The notes beneath the pieces were generated by a model. It had not been told where the DNA came from. It worked only from the letters and a program-made list of their open reading frames with translations, and ran no database searches. This document shows positions 1 to 5,655 of a DNA stretch of 5,655 nucleotides, one piece after another. Source of the DNA: an uncultured Eubacterium sp. (GTDB lineage Bacteria; Bacillota; Clostridia; Peptostreptococcales; Anaerovoracaceae); contig URXI01000279.1 of the NCBI GenBank assembly GCA_900551775.1, positions 1 to 5,655 of the forward strand, in the 5' to 3' direction. The translations under genes and the position numbers were made by a program. Within the stretch, counting starts at the first letter, position 1. Each line of letters begins with the position of its first letter.

Positions 1-110
1 AGTCAAATTTCTTCTGTAACGGAGCCGACTTCGTTTATCATCGGATTTTCATGCCTTTGCCGTGGCTTTTTCCAGGCCGTGACCGTTTCATGCGGTTATC
101 GTATTTTTTT

Positions 111-139
111 ATGTCAGAGAGAGGGATTTATGGTATAAT
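111..139 (+). promoter_or_regulatory. Extended -10 promoter of the regulator gene
   Basis: A perfect TATAAT (134-139) is preceded by TGG, giving the extended -10 form TGnTATAAT. A -35-like ATGTCA (111-116) matches TTGACA at four of six positions with an ideal 17-base spacer. This fits a housekeeping sigma-A promoter. Transcription would start near 146, leaving a leader of about 120 bases before the regulator start. This is read from the sequence only; no start site has been measured. Confidence 0.75.
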
Positions 140-145
140 GGTTCC

Positions 146-267
146 ACAATCTTACGGCTTCGCCGCAAGGAAGCGTTCGTTGAATGATGACGTTCGATTC
201 TATGTCCAAAGGAATCGTCATAATATAGTCTAAGTAAAAATTTGTAGTATTGAAAATGAGGTGTTTC
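146..267 (+). promoter_or_regulatory. Long 5' leader with two possible hairpins
   Basis: The predicted transcript has an untranslated leader of about 120 bases. Two inverted repeats are visible. The first pairs 151-158 with 162-169 across a 3-base loop, with one mismatch and a GC-rich inner part. The second pairs CGATTC (195-200) with GAATCG (212-217) and extends outward through ATGA (187-190) and TCAT (218-221), with CGTT bulged on the left. Neither is followed by a T-tract, so they do not look like terminators. I do not recognise a known riboswitch. They could be RNA structure, an autoregulatory operator, or chance. Confidence 0.35.
258..263 (+). promoter_or_regulatory. Ribosome binding site that sets the regulator start
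   Basis: GAGGTG lies four bases before the ATG at 268. The frame stays open upstream to a TTG at 250 and an ATG at 256, but neither has a purine-rich site before it, and the ATG at 256 overlaps this site. The helix-turn-helix domain also begins immediately after the ATG at 268, so that start is preferred. Confidence 0.65.
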
Positions 268-1638
268 ATGAATAATCTGTTCGGAAAATCGCTGCGATCT
301 CAAATGGAAAAGGCGGGAATCAAGGAGAGTGAATTGGCTGATGCGCTCAGTTATGATACGACCTATATCAGCAAGTGGATTAACGGGAGCAAGCTGCCGT
401 CGGTCAGAAATGCAGAGCGGATTCTGGGGCAGATGGCGGATTTTTTTGCTGACCATCCGGGTAAAGGCGATACTGCGAACAGAGAGCGCCGGTGGCAGAA
501 CAGTTTTAAAGAATTAAAAAAGGCCTATGACAGTGACAGCAGCTATCTGACTTTTCAATCCCACAGCAATAACCAGATGTCTTTCTTAGACAGCCCGAAG
601 ATGCTCATCGACCTGACTCGTGATGCCTTCATGCAGGCTCTGGAAAATTCCGACGGCAGTATTTCGGTCATGGCTACCTTTGATCTTTTCCGGCTATATA
701 GCGGTGAGTTCAAACGCCTGATGCAGGAATTGCACGAGGCCGGTGTAAAGCGGGTGGAACTGAAATTGGCTCTTTTTCCAGAAGAACTGGCGGAAGACTA
801 TCATTTTTATGCGGCAAACATTCTGAATATCATCGGCTATCTCGATTACATAGAGATGTCCATCGTCTGCCAGAAACCGGAACAGCCTCATATTCTGGTC
901 ATTGACAAGCTGCTCTGCGTGCAGGTCCTTTGGAATATGCAAGGAGAGCTGGCGGCAGTCTTTTCCATGGAAGAAAAGATTATCGAGCGGTTCTCAGAGA
1001 GGTGCAGGCAGATTCTCGAGACGTCAGAGAAACTTCTCGATCCTGCCGAACCAGAGAGCCTCAAGCGAACCAATGTGCAGTTGGACTCTTATTCGGACAA
1101 ACGACAGTGGTTGTTCTTCAACGAGCCGCCTGCCATGCTGTTTCCAGAAGACATCATGGATCAATTCATCAAAGAGGCAAAAGATGAAGCCTATGCCAGT
1201 TATCTGATCAAGCTGAAAAATATTTTCCAGAAGCGAACCTGCAAATCCAATATCGATCTGGTCCTCTATTCTTCCATGATCAACAAATATCTTTCTGATG
1301 GGGATGTCAGTGTGGGCAATGTCAGTCATCACCTGAACGAGGAGCAGACCCGCAGTCACCTGGCGTATCTCAGCGAAGTTATGAAAACAAATCCTGATTT
1401 TGCCATCTATCTGATCCGTGATACTGTCGTCTTGAGCGAAGAACTGAGGAACTGTCCTTCTATTTTTATCGACTCCTATTCACTATATATCGAAAACTCG
1501 AAAAAGGGGTCCAACGACAACTTCCATATTTCCATGGATCCCAGGATGCGCAGCGCGTTCCAACAGTTCTTCGAAAGGATGCTGGGGCAGCCTTATTGCA
1601 CGCGATTGACCGCTGAGGATCTGCTGAGATACCTGTGA
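268..1638 (+). CDS. XRE-type helix-turn-helix regulator with large C-terminal domain
   Basis: This 456-residue protein is probably a cytoplasmic transcription factor. Residues about 4-60 form a Cro/C1-type helix-turn-helix, with an ESELADAL-type second helix and a likely recognition helix in DTTYISKWINGSKLPS (30-45). Ordinary XRE repressors are far shorter; here about 390 more residues follow and contain no domain I can name. Two stretches look alike. Residues about 131-250 run strand (SISVMATF), helix, AGVKRVELKLAL, then HILVIDK (208-214), a short strand pair, and a helix IIERFSERCRQIL. Residues about 329-440 run IDLVLYSS, helix, DFAIYLIRD, SIFID (398-402), and a helix AFQQFFERML. This pattern recalls the phospholipase-D-like sensor domain of TrmB-type regulators, which is inference. 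No transmembrane segment is seen. It has its own promoter and terminator, and it probably controls the operon downstream, itself, or both. Target and ligand are unknown. Confidence 0.85.
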   Translation: MNNLFGKSLRSQMEKAGIKESELADALSYDTTYISKWINGSKLPSVRNAERILGQMADFFADHPGKGDTANRERRWQNSFKELKKAYDSDSSYLTFQSHSNNQMSFLDSPKMLIDLTRDAFMQALENSDGSISVMATFDLFRLYSGEFKRLMQELHEAGVKRVELKLALFPEELAEDYHFYAANILNIIGYLDYIEMSIVCQKPEQPHILVIDKLLCVQVLWNMQGELAAVFSMEEKIIERFSERCRQILETSEKLLDPAEPESLKRTNVQLDSYSDKRQWLFFNEPPAMLFPEDIMDQFIKEAKDEAYASYLIKLKNIFQKRTCKSNIDLVLYSSMINKYLSDGDVSVGNVSHHLNEEQTRSHLAYLSEVMKTNPDFAIYLIRDTVVLSEELRNCPSIFIDSYSLYIENSKKGSNDNFHISMDPRMRSAFQQFFERMLGQPYCTRLTAEDLLRYL

Positions 1639-1674
1639 TTTTGAGTGAAGAATACCATAGAGCACCTGTTTCTT

Positions 1675-1714
1675 ACAGACTTGAATTTCTTGAATTCAAG
1701 TCTGTTTTTATTTT
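1675..1714 (+). terminator. Intrinsic terminator of the regulator gene
   Basis: A perfect 13-base stem pairs 1675-1687 with 1693-1705 around a 5-base loop (TCTTG). It is followed at once by a T-rich tract (TTTTATTTT, 1706-1714). It lies 36 bases after the regulator stop codon. The other strand has no T-run after the stem, so it should work only in the + direction. It separates the regulator from the operon that follows. Confidence 0.9.
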
Positions 1715-1724
1715 AACAAATGCA

Positions 1725-1739
1725 TTCAAACTGGTTCAA
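1725..1739 (+). promoter_or_regulatory. Possible activator half-sites (direct repeat TTCAA)
   Basis: TTCAA occurs at 1725-1729 and again at 1735-1739, exactly 10 bases apart and directly before the -35 element of the operon promoter. Direct repeats one helical turn apart at this place are typical of activator sites. The same pentamer is also in the right arm of the terminator stem (1695-1699), 30 bases further up. The motif is short and the region is AT-rich, so this is only a candidate. Confidence 0.25.
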
Positions 1740-1768
1740 TTGTAAAGAGCCGCCCGTGCACATATACT
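1740..1768 (+). promoter_or_regulatory. Promoter of the transporter-SDR-PLP enzyme operon
   Basis: A -35-like TTGTAA (1740-1745) and a -10-like TATACT (1763-1768) are separated by 17 bases. They match the sigma-A consensus at four and five of six positions. Transcription would begin near 1775 and give a leader of about 37 bases that ends in a strong AGGAGG (1799-1804). The upstream terminator means the operon needs its own promoter, which supports this call. A loose inverted repeat, CTTTAATT (1767-1774) with AATTTAAG (1787-1794), overlaps the -10 and start region and could be an operator. Confidence 0.7.
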
Positions 1769-1811
1769 TTAATTAGAAAATTTAGAAATTTAAGAAAGAG
1801 GAGGATATGAC

Positions 1812-2936
1812 ATGGAAGACAAGAAAGTAAGTATTAGCCAAGTGATTGCTATCGGCGGAGCCTTCATGGGCTTTGTCATCGGCTCCAGCTTTGCATCAGG
1901 CCAGGAATGCATGCAGTATTTCACAGGTTTTGGTCTGCTGAAGAGCGTGGGCGCAGGAATTATCGCACTTATTCTTTATGCATGGTTTGTCAGCGTCATT
2001 GTCGAAGATGGAAGATATCTCAAATTAAACAACTCGGGGAAGATGTTCAATTTCTACCTGGGAAAGTATCTCGGATTTGTACTGGAGTGGTTCACACCGA
2101 TTATGCTGTTCTTCGTATATTCGATGATGATCTCAGGAGCAGGTTCCACCTTTGAAGAGTATTACGGCGTAGACGGCAACATCGGCCGCGCCATCATGAT
2201 CATCGCTTCACTGGGGACCGTTTTGCTGGGACTCGACAAGCTGGTCAAAATCGTCGGCTATATCGCGCCGGTTCTGCTGGTGGTGACCATGGTCATCGGC
2301 GTACTGTCCATCGTTAACAATCCGGAGGGCATTGCACAGGCGGATCAAAATCTGACACAGGTAGAGGTGCACACCAACTTTAACTTCTGGGCTTTGTCCG
2401 GACTCATGTATGCAGCCTACACCGTTACGGGTGTCGTACCGTATCTGGCTGACATCGGAAAGTCTACTGCAACTAACAAGAAGAACTCCCTTCTGGGGGG
2501 ACTCTTTGGCGGCGGCGCATTCCTGATCGCAGTCATGATTCTGAACTTCGGACTTCTGGCGAACATCAAAGACGTCTACAATCTGGAGATTCCATCCCTG
2601 TTTGTAGCAGCTACCATCAGCCCGGTATTCGGAAACATTTTTTCCATCCTGCTGCTTCTGGGAATTTACACGACGGCAGTTCCAATGCTGTACACCGTCT
2701 GCAACAAGATTTCATCCAATTCCAAGAGCACGGCTTACAGAATCACGGCTGTTGTTACAGCAATCGTCAGCATTTTCGGCGGACAGTTATCGTTCTCTAC
2801 GATGATCAGCATCATCTATCCGATTTCCGGATATGCAGGGATTGTCATCTTTGCCGGAATGATTTATACAAAGTACATCAAAAAGAGAAAATATGAGGAC
2901 TTTGACGAAAACGACGTTCTCATCAAAAACATTTAA
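1812..2936 (+). CDS. YkvI-family membrane transporter
   Basis: This 374-residue integral membrane protein looks like a member of the YkvI family, which belongs to the APC-type amino acid transporter superfamily and whose members are mostly uncharacterised. The first helix carries the typical broken-helix glycine motif GSSFASGQE (24-32), which in APC folds lines the substrate site. About ten hydrophobic segments are visible, roughly at 10-27, 46-66, 86-112, 125-141, 145-168, 190-212, 229-252, 265-296, 308-326 and 329-352. A short charged tail (from about 354, KYIKKRKYEDFDEND) should be cytoplasmic. The length is normal for the family and there is no cleaved signal peptide. The start is set by AGGAGG seven bases before the ATG. 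It is the first gene of the operon, so it probably supplies the substrate of the two enzymes that follow, perhaps an amino acid or an amine. The substrate cannot be read from sequence. Confidence 0.85.
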   Translation: MEDKKVSISQVIAIGGAFMGFVIGSSFASGQECMQYFTGFGLLKSVGAGIIALILYAWFVSVIVEDGRYLKLNNSGKMFNFYLGKYLGFVLEWFTPIMLFFVYSMMISGAGSTFEEYYGVDGNIGRAIMIIASLGTVLLGLDKLVKIVGYIAPVLLVVTMVIGVLSIVNNPEGIAQADQNLTQVEVHTNFNFWALSGLMYAAYTVTGVVPYLADIGKSTATNKKNSLLGGLFGGGAFLIAVMILNFGLLANIKDVYNLEIPSLFVAATISPVFGNIFSILLLLGIYTTAVPMLYTVCNKISSNSKSTAYRITAVVTAIVSIFGGQLSFSTMISIIYPISGYAGIVIFAGMIYTKYIKKRKYEDFDENDVLIKNI

Positions 2937-2948
2937 CAGGAGGGTATT

Positions 2949-3743
2949 ATGAAAAAAGTATTAGTAACTGGCGGCACCCAGGGTGTGGGACTGGAAACTG
3001 TAAAACTATTATTAGAGCAGGGATATGAGGTACATATCACTTACCGTCGTTCCGCTGGAAAAGCAGAAGAACTGATGAAGGAAAATCCAGGAAGAGTATT
3101 TGCGCACAAACTGGACCAGGGCAAGCTGGAAGAAATCGAAAAAGCTGATTTCCTCACAGAGCACGAATGGTACGGCGTCATCTTCAATGCAGCATTGGGT
3201 TCCGGCACGGTCAAAGAATATGCAGAGCAGGGAGATCCACTGAAGGCTGCCAACGACATCGCCATGATGACCGTAAACGCTCTGGGACCTCTATGGATTT
3301 ACAAGAAGATTCAGCCGGTTATCGAAGCAAAGACAGAAAAGACAAAATTGGTCTTCATCTCATCTGTAGGCGGCGGCATCGCATGCTTCCCGAAATTCAC
3401 TTTGAGCGACGGCATGAGCAAATGCGCTGTGGCTTATCTGGCAAAACAGATTGCTGCTGAAAACACCCATACGCCGATCGACGTATTCTGTGTCAGCCCG
3501 GGCGCTATCGAGACACCGATGTTCTATTCCAGCACACTGAAAGGCATGTCGCCTGAAGAGAGAAAAGCCTTTGACGAGGCGCAGTCAAAGAAGAGACTGA
3601 TTCAGCCGGGCGAAATTGCAAGTCTGCTGACTTACCTTCTCAGAGACGAGTCCACAATTCTTCACGGCGGCAACATCGACGCCACCATGGGTCTTGGCAC
3701 ACGTCCTGGCATCCAGACAGAAGCGGGACTGGAACACAATTAA
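2949..3743 (+). CDS. Short-chain dehydrogenase/reductase-like protein lacking the catalytic Tyr
   Basis: This 264-residue Rossmann-fold protein has the length of a classical SDR. The cofactor motif TGGTQGVG (7-14) is intact, and TYRR (31-34) after the second strand suggests NADP(H), since basic residues there usually bind the 2'-phosphate. Other landmarks are NAALG (80-84, in place of NNAG), N110 in VNALG, S138-S139 in the ISS strand, and SPGAIETPM (183-191). The active site is odd. The usual YxxxK reads DGMSK (154-158): Lys158 is kept, but Asp154 replaces the catalytic Tyr. The downstream sequence (CAVAYLAKQ) aligns well with the family, so the register is secure. It may be a catalytically altered or inactive SDR, or use another acid/base. 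The gene begins 12 bases after the transporter stop with AGGAGG five bases before the ATG, so it is translated from the same mRNA. Its substrate is unknown; by context it is a product or precursor of the neighbouring PLP enzyme. Confidence 0.85.
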   Translation: MKKVLVTGGTQGVGLETVKLLLEQGYEVHITYRRSAGKAEELMKENPGRVFAHKLDQGKLEEIEKADFLTEHEWYGVIFNAALGSGTVKEYAEQGDPLKAANDIAMMTVNALGPLWIYKKIQPVIEAKTEKTKLVFISSVGGGIACFPKFTLSDGMSKCAVAYLAKQIAAENTHTPIDVFCVSPGAIETPMFYSSTLKGMSPEERKAFDEAQSKKRLIQPGEIASLLTYLLRDESTILHGGNIDATMGLGTRPGIQTEAGLEHN

Positions 3744-3761
3744 GATAGGAAGAGGTGCAAT

Positions 3762-5006
3762 ATGTTAGAATATTTATCTGAACGCGGAAGGAAGTGGGTC
3801 AGAACACTGCCTCCACTCGTAAAAGCGCACTTTGACAACTTTTACAATATGTACGATAAAGAGAAGAATCCCAAGGGCTTGATCAACATGGGAACGGCAG
3901 AAAGCCATCTGGTCAACGATGAGATCTGCGATCTTCTCAGAAAGTCGGCAGAGCGCATGGATCTGACGGGATATAACATCCACTACAACAAGTTCGAGGG
4001 CAGCGACGAATTCCGTACAGCCATCGCAGAGCACTGGCAGAACATCATCTTTGGCGAGGATGCAGACGTTACTCTGACAAAGGACAATGTGGCTACCTGT
4101 GCGGGCTGCACGGTGGCGCTGGAGACGCTGGCTATGCTTCTGGCAGAGCCGGGAGATGTTTTTCTGATTCCCGCTCCGTACTATTCCAGCTTTGTTGACG
4201 ACATCAATGAACGTGCAGGGGTCATTCCTGTAGGCGTGTGGTGCGATGAAAAGCTGGACCGCAATGCCTTTGAAGAGGCCTATGAGAAAGTTACGAAAGA
4301 GGGTAAAAGAGTAAGAGCCGTCCTCTTCTCTTCTCCAAATAACCCGATCGGTACGGTATATAAGAAGGAAGCTGTGCAGAATGTGATCGACTTTGCCATG
4401 GCGCACGATATCGATGTGATTTCTGACGAAATCTACGCGCAGACCGTCTTTGATCCGGAAGCTGAATTTATCAGCACCATGAAACTGGTTCCGGCATCCT
4501 ACCGTCACAGAGTCCATGTGACCAGCAGCTTTGCCAAGGACTTCCTGTTATCCGGATTCAGAACAGGCATGTGCTTCTCCTTTAATGAGTGCATCATACA
4601 AGGATTTGCATCCATCACCTATTATTCCTGCGTTTCTTCACACACGCAGTCGCTTTTGACCGCGATGCTGAAGGCACCGGAACTTCCTGGCATCATGGAT
4701 CTTTCCAGACAGCGTTTGGCTAAGGCGTACCATATCTTTGCCGACGGCCTTGCAGCCATCGGTGTGCCGACCATGAAAGCACAGGCGGGAATCTTCGTTA
4801 TGGCTGATTTTGCCGCCTACATGGAAAAGGACGAATTTGAGGTAGAGCACGTATTGTGGGAGAAGATCTACAATGATCTCATGATCAACGTTTCCCCGGG
4901 ACAACTGTTCGGATGTAACAAGCCGGGCTGGTTCCGCGCCTGCTACGCCTTTGACGAAGATACGGTTCATGAAGCGTGCCGCAGACTGGCGACATTAAAG
5001 AAATAG
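3762..5006 (+). CDS. Class I/II PLP-dependent aminotransferase, ACC synthase-like
   Basis: This 414-residue fold-type I PLP enzyme should be a cytoplasmic homodimer. Visible residues are NNP (193-195) and Asp222 in SDEIYA for the cofactor ring, Tyr141 in PAPYY stacking near it, Lys259 in SSFAKD for the Schiff base, Arg267 in SGFR for the phosphate, and Arg392 in PGWFRACYA for the substrate carboxylate. Several motifs match ACC synthase better than aspartate aminotransferase: MGTAES with Glu47, SDEIYAQTVF (221-230), and the C-terminal run NVSPGQLFGCNKPGWFRACY (376-395). The position of the ACC synthase active-site Tyr before the EFR helix seems to be Phe78, with Tyr75 nearby. So ACC formation is not implied; transamination or beta/gamma-elimination is as likely. 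The start has GAGGTG four bases before it, 18 bases after the SDR stop. It is the last gene before a hairpin terminator and probably the main catalyst of the operon. Confidence 0.88.
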   Translation: MLEYLSERGRKWVRTLPPLVKAHFDNFYNMYDKEKNPKGLINMGTAESHLVNDEICDLLRKSAERMDLTGYNIHYNKFEGSDEFRTAIAEHWQNIIFGEDADVTLTKDNVATCAGCTVALETLAMLLAEPGDVFLIPAPYYSSFVDDINERAGVIPVGVWCDEKLDRNAFEEAYEKVTKEGKRVRAVLFSSPNNPIGTVYKKEAVQNVIDFAMAHDIDVISDEIYAQTVFDPEAEFISTMKLVPASYRHRVHVTSSFAKDFLLSGFRTGMCFSFNECIIQGFASITYYSCVSSHTQSLLTAMLKAPELPGIMDLSRQRLAKAYHIFADGLAAIGVPTMKAQAGIFVMADFAAYMEKDEFEVEHVLWEKIYNDLMINVSPGQLFGCNKPGWFRACYAFDEDTVHEACRRLATLKK

Positions 5007-5024
5007 AAGAAGATAGAAGTATTG

Positions 5025-5066
5025 AAAAGCTCTCTAGGGGAATGACTCAGGAGAGCTTTTCTTTTT
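5025..5066 (+). terminator. Hairpin terminator or attenuator between the two aminotransferase genes
   Basis: AAAAGCTCTC (5025-5034) pairs perfectly with GAGAGCTTTT (5051-5060) around a 16-base loop, and CTTTTT follows (5061-5066). It starts 18 bases after the stop of the ACC synthase-like gene. The stem has only five G-C pairs and the loop is large, so it is weaker than the terminator at 1675. No convincing promoter lies between it and the next start at 5083, so leaky read-through into that gene is likely. Confidence 0.7.
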
Positions 5067-5082
5067 GAAAGGAGAAAACCTT

Positions 5083-5655
5083 ATGCAGATCAAAATGAAC
5101 GATTATGTGGTGACGGAGAATAAACAGATCTATATTACGGAAAACCCACTGGTGGAGGCACAGCTTCCCATCGACTGCGGCGAGGGGATCAATATCCTGC
5201 AGATACCGCCGCACTGGCTGGAGACTTTTGCGGATTTGGATCTGGAGCGCATCAGGACCTATCCCCACACGCCGGAACTGAAAGAGAAGATTCTAACGTA
5301 CTGGCAGGATTGCGCCGACGTCAGAGAGTCCTGCGTCTTTATCACGGAAGGGTCCATGGACGGCATCCGCATCGCCTGCCGCCTCTTTCTGGAGCGGGGT
5401 GATGCGGTTCTGGGCAACATTCCGACTTTCAATGCGGCAGAGAGCGAAATCAAACTGAGCGGCGCCCGTTATGACGGCGTGCAGCTGGCGCCGGAGAACA
5501 ACTATGCATTTGATTGCGAGGCTTTTTTAAAACGGCTGACGGCCGGGCATAAGATGGTGTTCATCGACAACCCCAACAACCCGACGGGGCAGGTCATTCC
5601 CTTAGCAGAAATCAGGCAGATCGCTTCTGCGGCGGCGCGTCTTGGCATCGGGGGG
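5083..5655 (+). CDS. Second class I/II aminotransferase, HisC/CobD-like (partial, 3' end cut)
   Basis: An open frame runs 191 codons from the ATG at 5083 to the window edge with no stop, so the gene is truncated only by the window. It encodes the N-terminal half of a fold-type I PLP enzyme of the histidinol-phosphate aminotransferase type. The phosphate-binding loop region reads TEGSMDGI (88-95), followed by RGDAVLGNIPTFN (105-117) and the cofactor motif DNPNNPTG (162-169). The catalytic lysine would lie beyond the edge. Seven residues at the end (AARLGIG) match the helix that usually leads to the VDEAY strand. The start has AGGAG eight bases before it. It differs clearly from the preceding aminotransferase, so it is not a simple duplication. 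Sampled stretches are richer in G+C (about 50-63%) than in the genes upstream. Substrate is unknown; a role in the same pathway is possible. Confidence 0.85.
   Translation, partial: MQIKMNDYVVTENKQIYITENPLVEAQLPIDCGEGINILQIPPHWLETFADLDLERIRTYPHTPELKEKILTYWQDCADVRESCVFITEGSMDGIRIACRLFLERGDAVLGNIPTFNAAESEIKLSGARYDGVQLAPENNYAFDCEAFLKRLTAGHKMVFIDNPNNPTGQVIPLAEIRQIASAAARLGIGG

Noticed and set aside
59..83. Short direct repeat GCCGTG with 17-base spacing
   Set aside because: It is only six bases long in a GC-containing stretch and has no associated gene or element.
81..109. Weak hairpin (TGACCG with CGGTTA) followed by a run of T, possible terminator of an upstream gene
   Set aside because: The stem is only six pairs with a G-T pair, the T-run is four bases away, and no upstream gene is visible.
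1..138. Open frame 1 that could be the tail of an upstream gene
   Set aside because: Its stop codon lies inside the TATAAT box, the translation is rich in Cys and Phe with no family pattern, and the frame is short enough to be chance.
51..233. 60-codon open frame on the + strand over the regulator promoter
   Set aside because: It has no ribosome binding site, spans the promoter and leader hairpins, and its translation resembles no protein family.
1024..1359. 111-codon open frame on the - strand
   Set aside because: It is antisense within the regulator gene and its translation has no recognisable motif.
3774..4517. 247-codon open frame on the - strand
   Set aside because: It lies wholly antisense to the well-supported PLP enzyme gene, has no ribosome binding site or family motifs, and reflects the codon pattern of the real gene.
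5022..5050. TTGAAA at 5022-5027 as the -35 of a promoter for the second aminotransferase
   Set aside because: No -10-like hexamer lies 16-19 bases downstream; the expected place reads ACTCAG inside the hairpin loop.

Overview
The window looks like chromosomal DNA from an anaerobic member of the Bacillota, most likely class Clostridia. The grounds are strong AGGAGG-type ribosome binding sites, a TGnTATAAT extended -10 promoter, intrinsic terminators with T-tracts, moderate GC, and a YkvI-type permease beside PLP enzymes. Genus and species cannot be read from the sequence. All four complete or partial metabolic genes and the regulator lie on the + strand, and there are no RNA genes, CRISPR arrays or insertion sequences.

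Layout. Bases 1-110 hold no gene I can support. A near-consensus extended -10 promoter (111-139) drives a leader of about 120 nt with two possible hairpins, then an XRE-type helix-turn-helix regulator (268-1638) with a long, unrecognised C-terminal region. A clear intrinsic terminator (1675-1714) ends that unit. A second good promoter (1740-1768) then starts a tight three-gene operon: a YkvI-family membrane transporter (1812-2936), a short-chain dehydrogenase/reductase-like protein (2949-3743) and a class I/II PLP enzyme resembling ACC synthase (3762-5006). Gaps inside the operon are only 12 and 18 bases. A hairpin with a T-tract (5025-5066) follows, and then a second, different class I/II aminotransferase (5083 onward) that is cut by the window edge.

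How the genes may work together (inference). The regulator has a DNA-binding N-terminus and what looks like a two-lobed ligand-sensing C-terminus, and it sits just upstream of the operon. The operon would import an amino acid or related small solute, act on it with a PLP enzyme, and interconvert a carbonyl or hydroxyl product with the SDR. The substrate is not identifiable. The main oddities are the SDR, which has Asp where the family has its catalytic Tyr, and the PLP enzyme, whose motifs are closer to eukaryotic ACC synthase than to ordinary bacterial aspartate aminotransferases.
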